From positions 1-21,305 of the forward strand of contig NZ_JAPQNT010000018.1 in assembly GCF_028867965.1 (NCBI RefSeq): a DNA stretch of 21,305 nucleotides, read 5' to 3'. Position 1 is the stretch's first letter. Every line of letters starts with the position of its first letter. Shown here piece by piece: positions 17,301 through 21,305 of the stretch. A program made the position numbers and the translations under genes. Source of the DNA: Flavobacterium sp. SUN046 (GTDB lineage: Bacteria > Bacteroidota > Bacteroidia > Flavobacteriales > Flavobacteriaceae). The notes under the pieces were generated by a model. That model made no database searches. It was not told where the DNA came from and worked only from the letters and a program-made list of their open reading frames with translations.

Positions 17301-20300
17301 AACATAACATTTAGTGGAGGTGGTGCTGCAACTCCTCCAACAGTTGCTTTGTCAGGAACAGGAGTTTTGCCTGCTCCAGTAGCTACTGCTGCAACAAATA
17401 TACTTGCAACATCATTTGATGCCAATTGGAATGCAGTAACTGGTGCTTCATCGGGATATTTATTAGATGTTAGTACGTCACCAACTTTTGGAACAACAAC
17501 ACCTACAACTTTAAACGAAGGATTTGCAGCTGGTACAACAGCACCATCGGGATATACATTTACAACTATTGGTGGAACTTACTCAACACCAGGAAATTAC
17601 GGAACTGCTTCACCTTCATTACAAATGGATGCAACAAATGATAGAGTACTTACAGGTACTTATGCAGCAAGTGCTACTCAAATGAGTTTTTGGATGAAAG
17701 GAAACGGAACTGATGCTACAAGTGCATTATTAGTAGAAGGTTTTAATGGTGTTTCTTGGGTAACAATTCAAAATATAGTACCAATATCATTGACTGGTAC
17801 TACATATACTTATACCTCTGCAACATCACCGGCATTACCAGCAAATATTACTCAATTCAGATATACGTACACTAAATCTGCAGGTAATATTGGTTTTGAT
17901 GATGTCAATGTAAATTATGACGTTTCAGTACCATCATTTGTTACTGGATACAATGCAAAACCAATTACTGGCCAAGCTACAGTAACAGCTCCTGTAACAG
18001 GTTTAACTGCAGACACTACCTATTATTATAGACTTCGTGCTACCGATGGAACGCCATCAGTATATTCAAATGTTATTACAGTAAATCCAGCTTCAAGAGG
18101 TGGTTCAGTTACCGCTGATCAAACTATTTGTTCGGGTACAGCTCCAGCAACTTTAACGTTGTCTGGTAATAATGGTACGGTTGTAAAATGGCAAAGTGCT
18201 ACTAATACAGCTTTTACTGGTGCCGTTGATATTTCTAACACAACTTCAACTTTAACTGGAGCAGCAATAGGTACTTTAACTACGACAACTTATTTTAGAG
18301 CTGTTGTTCAAAGTTTTTCTAATCCGACAGCTAATTCAGCTTATGCAACAATAACAGTAACTCAATCACCAACATTTGCTAACTTACAATCGCCTCCATC
18401 GGGTGCCATTTGCCAAACAGGTACATTTGATGCTTATGGTCAAGTATACCAAGCAGGTGTTACAGAAGCAGCTGGCGCTGGAGCAGGCATAACTGCAGAG
18501 TTTGGTTATAGTACGACAAATAATAATCCATCTACATGGACCAATTGGAGTACTGCAACATTTAATGTTCAATCAGGAAATAATGATGAATATAAATATA
18601 CGTTTACACCACCATCTTCTGGAACATTTTATTATACTTTTAGATACCGTCAAGGCACTTGTGCTTATGTTTACGGTGGTTATAATAGTGGCTTCTGGAA
18701 CGGAACAACTAATGTAAACGGTTCGCTTGTTGTTAGTGCAACTGCTGTTGCAGGTACAGCCAATACAAGTCAAACAATATGTTCAGGATTGACACCATCA
18801 GCTTTAACATTAAACGGTAGCGTTGGTTCAATTCAATGGCAATCATCTACAGATAACAGTACCTTTAGTGCTATTAGTGGTCAAACTAGTGCTACTTTAA
18901 CATTGGGTGCATTAACAACTACAACTTATTATAGAGCCTTTATTACTAGTGGTTCATGTCCGTCGGCTACTTCAAATACAGTTACAATAACGGTTATTCA
19001 GTCGCCAACCTTTGCTAATTTACAATCACCACCATCAGGAACTATTTGTCAAAGTGGTACTTTTGATATTTACGGACAAGTATATCAGGCAGGTGTAACC
19101 GAAGCTGCAGGCGCAGGAGCAGGAATAACTGCTGAATTTGGTTATAGTACCTCTAATACAAATCCATCAACATGGACCAATTGGAGTGCTGCAACTTTTA
19201 ATGTTCAGTCAGGAAATAACGATGAATATAAATTTACATTCAGTCCACCTGCATCAGGAACGTATTACTATACTTTTAGATACCGTCAAGGATCTTGTGC
19301 AAATGTGTACGGAGGTTATAGTTCAGGCGGTGGAGGTTTCTGGAATGGAACATCTAACGTAAGTGGTGTTTTAACGGTTAACCAAAATCATGCAATTGCT
19401 TTATCAAGTGGTTCTAATACACCTACACTTTGTCAAAATTCAGTGTTAGCAACTCCTATAGTGTATGCCGTTAGTGGTGGCGCAACAGGAGCAGGCGTTA
19501 CAGGTTTACCAACAGGAATGAGTGGCACTTATAGCGGTGGAAATTTCACAATTAGTGGTACTCCAACTGTTTCAGGAACGTTTAATTATACGGTTACTAC
19601 AACAGGAAACGCTTGTACAGTCGCTACAGCAACTGGAGTGATCACAGTTAATCCAACTTTATTTGCTAGTGTAAGCATCAGTGCTACTGCTACCACAATT
19701 TGTGCTGGAACTAGTGTAACCTTTACCGCAACGCCAACTAATGGTGGTACACCAAGTTACCAATGGCAAGTAAACGGAACGGATGTTTCAGGAGAAACAG
19801 CATCAACATTCACAACGACTACTTTAAATAATAATGACTCAGTTACGGTAGTAATGACGTCTACTGCGACACCATGTTTGACTGGTTCACCAGCAACATC
19901 AAATGCGATAAGTATTACCGTTAATCCAAGTTTAGTTGCTAGTGTAAGCATCAGTGCTTCTGCTACGACTATCTGTGCTGGAACCAGTGTAACCTTTACC
20001 GCTACACCAACAAACGGTGGTACACCAACTTACCAATGGCAAGTAAACGGAACGGATGTTTCAGGTCAAACGGCTTCAACATTTACAACGACTACTATAG
20101 CGAATAACGATTCAGTTACGGTGGTTATGACTTCAAATGCAACTCCTTGTTTGACTGGTTCACCAGCAACATCAAATGCTATAAGCATTACGGTTAATCC
20201 AACGTTGGTTGCTAGTGTGAGCATTAGTGCTTCTGCTACAACCATCTGTGCTGGAACTAGCGTAACTTTTACAGCTACACCAACAAACGGTGGTACACCA

Positions 20301-21305
20301 ACTTACCAATGGCAAGTAAACGGAACGGATGTTTCAGGTCAAACGGCTTCAACATTCACAACGACTACTTTAAATAACAACGATTCAGTTACGGTGGTTA
20401 TGACTTCAAATGCAACTCCTTGTTTGACTGGTTCACCAGCAACATCAAATGCTATAAGCATTACGGTTAATCCAACGTTGGTTGCTAGTGTAAGCATCAG
20501 TGCTACTGCTACAACCATCTGTGCTGGAACTAGTGTAACCTTTACCGCAACGCCAACAAACGGTGGTACACCAAGTTACCAATGGCAAGTAAACGGAACG
20601 GATGTTTCAGGAGAAACAGCATCAACATTCACAACGACTACTTTAGCGAATAACGATTCAGTTACGGTTGTCATGACTTCTACTGCGACTCCTTGTTTGA
20701 CTGGTTCACCAGCAACATCAAATGCGATAAGTATTACAGTTAATCCAACGTTGGTTGCTAGTGTAAGCATCAGTGCTTCTGCTACAACCATCTGTACTGG
20801 AACTAGCGTAACTTTTACAGCTACACCAACAAACGGTGGTACACCAACTTACCAATGGCAAGTAAACGGAACGGATGTTTCAGGTCAAACGGCTTCAACA
20901 TTCACAACGACTACTTTAAACAATAATGATTCGGTTACGGTGGTAATGACATCTACTGCAACTCCTTGTTTGACTGGTTCACCAGCAACCTCGAATGCGA
21001 TAAGCATCACAGTTAATCCAACGTTGGTTGCTAGTGTAAGCATTAGTGCTTCTGCTACAACTATCTGTGCTGGAACTAGTGTAACCTTTACTGCTACACC
21101 AACAAACGGTGGTACACCAACTTACCAATGGCAAGTAAACGGAACGGATGTTTCAGGTCAAACGGCTTCAACATTCACAACGACTACTTTAAATAACAAT
21201 GATTCAGTTACGGTGGTTATGACATCAACTGCGACACCTTGTTTGACTGGTTCACCAGCAACATCGAATGCGATAAGTATTACCGTTAATCCAGTACCAA
21301 CAGCA
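14349..21305 (+). CDS. Giant secreted multidomain Ig-repeat protein (partial, 3' end outside window)
   Basis: The frame from ATG 14349 is open for 2319 codons to the window edge. A 38-residue signal peptide ends SSNSFGQ. In order I see: a beta-sandwich domain (to about 14972); a CBM9/DOMON-like domain (14973-15615; W-Y-N-T-W-D-T-T-N-L-Y-F-G); a beta-rich passenger-like stretch (15616-16650); a PPC-like domain (16651-17034; NDLCSNAT, VWYKFTPT); an ASPM/SPD-2-type Ig domain (17035-17370); an FN3 domain split by a jelly-roll insertion (17371-18093); two Ig plus FANLQSPPSG-domain pairs (18094-19380); a putative-Ig domain (19381-19649; GLPTGMSGTYSGG, ISGTPTVSGTFNYTV); and six identical-length Ig-like repeats (19650-21287). 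Each repeat has two cysteines (TIC, TPC) that could form a disulphide. Surface adhesion is inferred from architecture. A T9SS sorting domain is expected beyond the window but is not seen. Confidence 0.88.
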   Translation, partial: MNNFTQTVFTFRTNAFKNFVATLGLVLTLLISSNSFGQTVVTVGGGVGITCPTTPTATWTTPPTGVTFSNWSRGSGVTCASASNGLSGSTFSSTSAAASVTANKFYSVTITANATTNVNLSNIVWNTVISSGTCTFAVMYSNNGGAITQFGTNGANTSAATTTNTFTDSVNIAAGTSLILYMVPFNATSGSTIRWVNGSTTTVTATTAGPTVNGTIAANEYGVHTNGSNQETNAVTWYNTWDTTNLYFGIGATSNNSTEASVIYLDVNPIVPVNGGTNANGTNVGFAYDRSNVSPAFRADYVLYFKSGYYELRAANGTGGWNTTPVTTGLTYAQSGAGATQGQEISIPWSALGGSIPASFNWSAYKMYDVTASNNGIYGQLPANNPGGAQNVAAYTLANNRYYTVSSTASGSSTLPFSRISYCQPIGTTTNGFGSASFYDFTVNPGAGFQVARSATAGGAWTISGNLVVGSGNLYFGSGGSTFGTTTVGNINVVGGALNMDQTNVAMTVTGNVSVASGATLALSGTAGGDLNVAGNWSNLGTFTPSTRLVQFNGTVAQTLTGVTTFDYIKMNNSLGLTLNNAVTVNTNLDLTSGKITLGTNNLTLGAAATATNASATGYVVTNSTGAFVKTNVGNTATAFPVGLAASYTPLTVTNTGTTNTLSLVVKSPPTNAVTNSAKIVNLEWDLTSAGAGAVTDVTFNWNTPSNVGASYVATGTGELGNYTAGPNYAITAIGTMAGTTKAVTGIALSSGSNKLVIGNSAAVYLIAPANDLCSNATNIIVDAAAITGTETGANPTAGLTYAVTKNDVWYKFTPTNSGTHSVNVNFTTGPDLDVDVFTTSCPSSGVGTFVAHTTGATSEILTASFTAGITYYIRVVDYNTNASTFTISVTGPPATLNTSVSSVTFTSQAPLTASASQTFNLSGFSLTGAPGTITVTSPNTDYKVSNDNATWGATTTISYSSSTLSATPVYVQFIPQSSGTKTGNITFSGGGAATPPTVALSGTGVLPAPVATAATNILATSFDANWNAVTGASSGYLLDVSTSPTFGTTTPTTLNEGFAAGTTAPSGYTFTTIGGTYSTPGNYGTASPSLQMDATNDRVLTGTYAASATQMSFWMKGNGTDATSALLVEGFNGVSWVTIQNIVPISLTGTTYTYTSATSPALPANITQFRYTYTKSAGNIGFDDVNVNYDVSVPSFVTGYNAKPITGQATVTAPVTGLTADTTYYYRLRATDGTPSVYSNVITVNPASRGGSVTADQTICSGTAPATLTLSGNNGTVVKWQSATNTAFTGAVDISNTTSTLTGAAIGTLTTTTYFRAVVQSFSNPTANSAYATITVTQSPTFANLQSPPSGAICQTGTFDAYGQVYQAGVTEAAGAGAGITAEFGYSTTNNNPSTWTNWSTATFNVQSGNNDEYKYTFTPPSSGTFYYTFRYRQGTCAYVYGGYNSGFWNGTTNVNGSLVVSATAVAGTANTSQTICSGLTPSALTLNGSVGSIQWQSSTDNSTFSAISGQTSATLTLGALTTTTYYRAFITSGSCPSATSNTVTITVIQSPTFANLQSPPSGTICQSGTFDIYGQVYQAGVTEAAGAGAGITAEFGYSTSNTNPSTWTNWSAATFNVQSGNNDEYKFTFSPPASGTYYYTFRYRQGSCANVYGGYSSGGGGFWNGTSNVSGVLTVNQNHAIALSSGSNTPTLCQNSVLATPIVYAVSGGATGAGVTGLPTGMSGTYSGGNFTISGTPTVSGTFNYTVTTTGNACTVATATGVITVNPTLFASVSISATATTICAGTSVTFTATPTNGGTPSYQWQVNGTDVSGETASTFTTTTLNNNDSVTVVMTSTATPCLTGSPATSNAISITVNPSLVASVSISASATTICAGTSVTFTATPTNGGTPTYQWQVNGTDVSGQTASTFTTTTIANNDSVTVVMTSNATPCLTGSPATSNAISITVNPTLVASVSISASATTICAGTSVTFTATPTNGGTPTYQWQVNGTDVSGQTASTFTTTTLNNNDSVTVVMTSNATPCLTGSPATSNAISITVNPTLVASVSISATATTICAGTSVTFTATPTNGGTPSYQWQVNGTDVSGETASTFTTTTLANNDSVTVVMTSTATPCLTGSPATSNAISITVNPTLVASVSISASATTICTGTSVTFTATPTNGGTPTYQWQVNGTDVSGQTASTFTTTTLNNNDSVTVVMTSTATPCLTGSPATSNAISITVNPTLVASVSISASATTICAGTSVTFTATPTNGGTPTYQWQVNGTDVSGQTASTFTTTTLNNNDSVTVVMTSTATPCLTGSPATSNAISITVNPVPTA
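18366..19382 (+). repeat. Two copies of the FANLQSPPSG domain, 636-bp period with the Ig domain between
   Basis: Copy 1 (18366-18741) and copy 2 (19002-19382) both encode SPTFANLQSPPSG, then GQVYQAGVTEAAGAGAGIT, EFGYST, NPSTWTNWS, FNVQSGNNDEYK and FRYRQG. The start-to-start distance is 636 bp (212 codons). An Ig-like domain with TICSG precedes each copy, so the repeated unit is Ig plus this domain. Many silent differences show it is older than the 273-bp array. Confidence 0.85.
19650..21287 (+). repeat. Six tandem Ig-like repeats of exactly 273 bp
   Basis: Units start at 19650, 19923, 20196, 20469, 20742 and 21015. Each is 273 bp (91 codons) with no length variation. Each begins NP[TS]L, continues ASVSISA.ATTIC and YQWQVNGTDVSG, and ends ATSNAISITV. 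At protein level units 5 and 6 differ at one residue (ICTG versus ICAG), and units 3 and 6 differ at one residue (SNATPC versus STATPC). Units 1 and 4 share variants (SYQW, SGETAS) absent from the other four. After 21287 the sequence leaves the pattern (NPVPTA), so the array may end here. Confidence 0.95.

Noticed and set aside
18502..19362. Two similar alternate-frame + strand open frames (18502-18717 and 19138-19362)
   Set aside because: They are similar only because they lie in the two copies of the FANLQSPPSG domain. The main frame encodes coherent secreted domains, and these have no start signals.
19650..21287. CRISPR-like array suggested by regular spacing
   Set aside because: The whole 273-bp unit is conserved and coding, with no short repeat plus variable spacer structure; it is a tandem protein-domain repeat.
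14349..21305. Assignment of the giant protein as the gliding adhesin SprB
   Set aside because: The SprB-type repeat pattern is not present in the visible part; the domains are general Ig, FN3 and jelly-roll types found in many flavobacterial secreted proteins.

Overview
The window is AT-rich DNA that reads as a member of the Flavobacteriia (Bacteroidota), probably Flavobacterium or a close relative. Three things support this: C-terminal type IX secretion (T9SS) sorting domains ending in the pattern YPNPF...VYDMLGK...GVYNVIV...RVIKR; -7 promoter boxes of the TAnnTTTG type; and starts preceded by A/T-rich leaders with hardly any Shine-Dalgarno sequence. All genes lie on the + strand. I see no tRNA, rRNA, CRISPR array, transposase or phage integrase.

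Layout. (1) 1-119 is the last 39 codons of a T9SS-exported protein, closed by a strong terminator. (2) 675-2975 encodes a secreted protein built from about 22 trimeric-adhesin (YadA-head-like) repeats; it has no visible T9SS signal or membrane anchor. (3) 3353-7459 encodes a secreted protein with four jelly-roll carbohydrate-binding-like domains alternating with three Ig-like domains, then a calcium/MopE-like motif, three disulphide-type FN3-like repeats and a T9SS sorting domain. (4) 7634-13060 encodes a 1808-residue secreted beta-helix protein that carries the same C-terminal cassette. (5) 13402-14133 encodes a cytoplasmic orphan protein of unknown function, preceded by an unusual control region: four GCGTAAT repeats at about 11 bp spacing, and a perfect palindrome sitting on a consensus promoter. 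(6) 14349 to the window end is an open frame of 2319 codons: the N-terminal part of a giant secreted multidomain protein, ending in six tandem Ig-like repeats of exactly 273 bp.

The locus looks like a nursery of large surface or secreted adhesin-like proteins that exchange modules. The C-terminal cassette, including the sorting domain and in one case the downstream terminator, is shared between genes. One Ig-like domain occurs once in gene 4 and six times in gene 6. Genes 4 and 6 share a promoter plus 5'-leader hairpin design. Genes 2 and 3 share a different upstream motif. Strong terminators follow three of the genes, so most are probably single-gene transcripts. Products 1, 3 and 4 should cross the inner membrane by Sec and the outer membrane by T9SS; gene 6 has a signal peptide, but its C-terminus lies outside the window.

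No defence system, metabolic pathway or mobile element is visible. The most interesting signals are the six-copy 273-bp array, the shared leader hairpin, the operator-like palindrome with helically phased repeats before the orphan gene, and the mobile 3'-end cassette. Domain names come from pattern recognition of the translated sequence, not from database searches.
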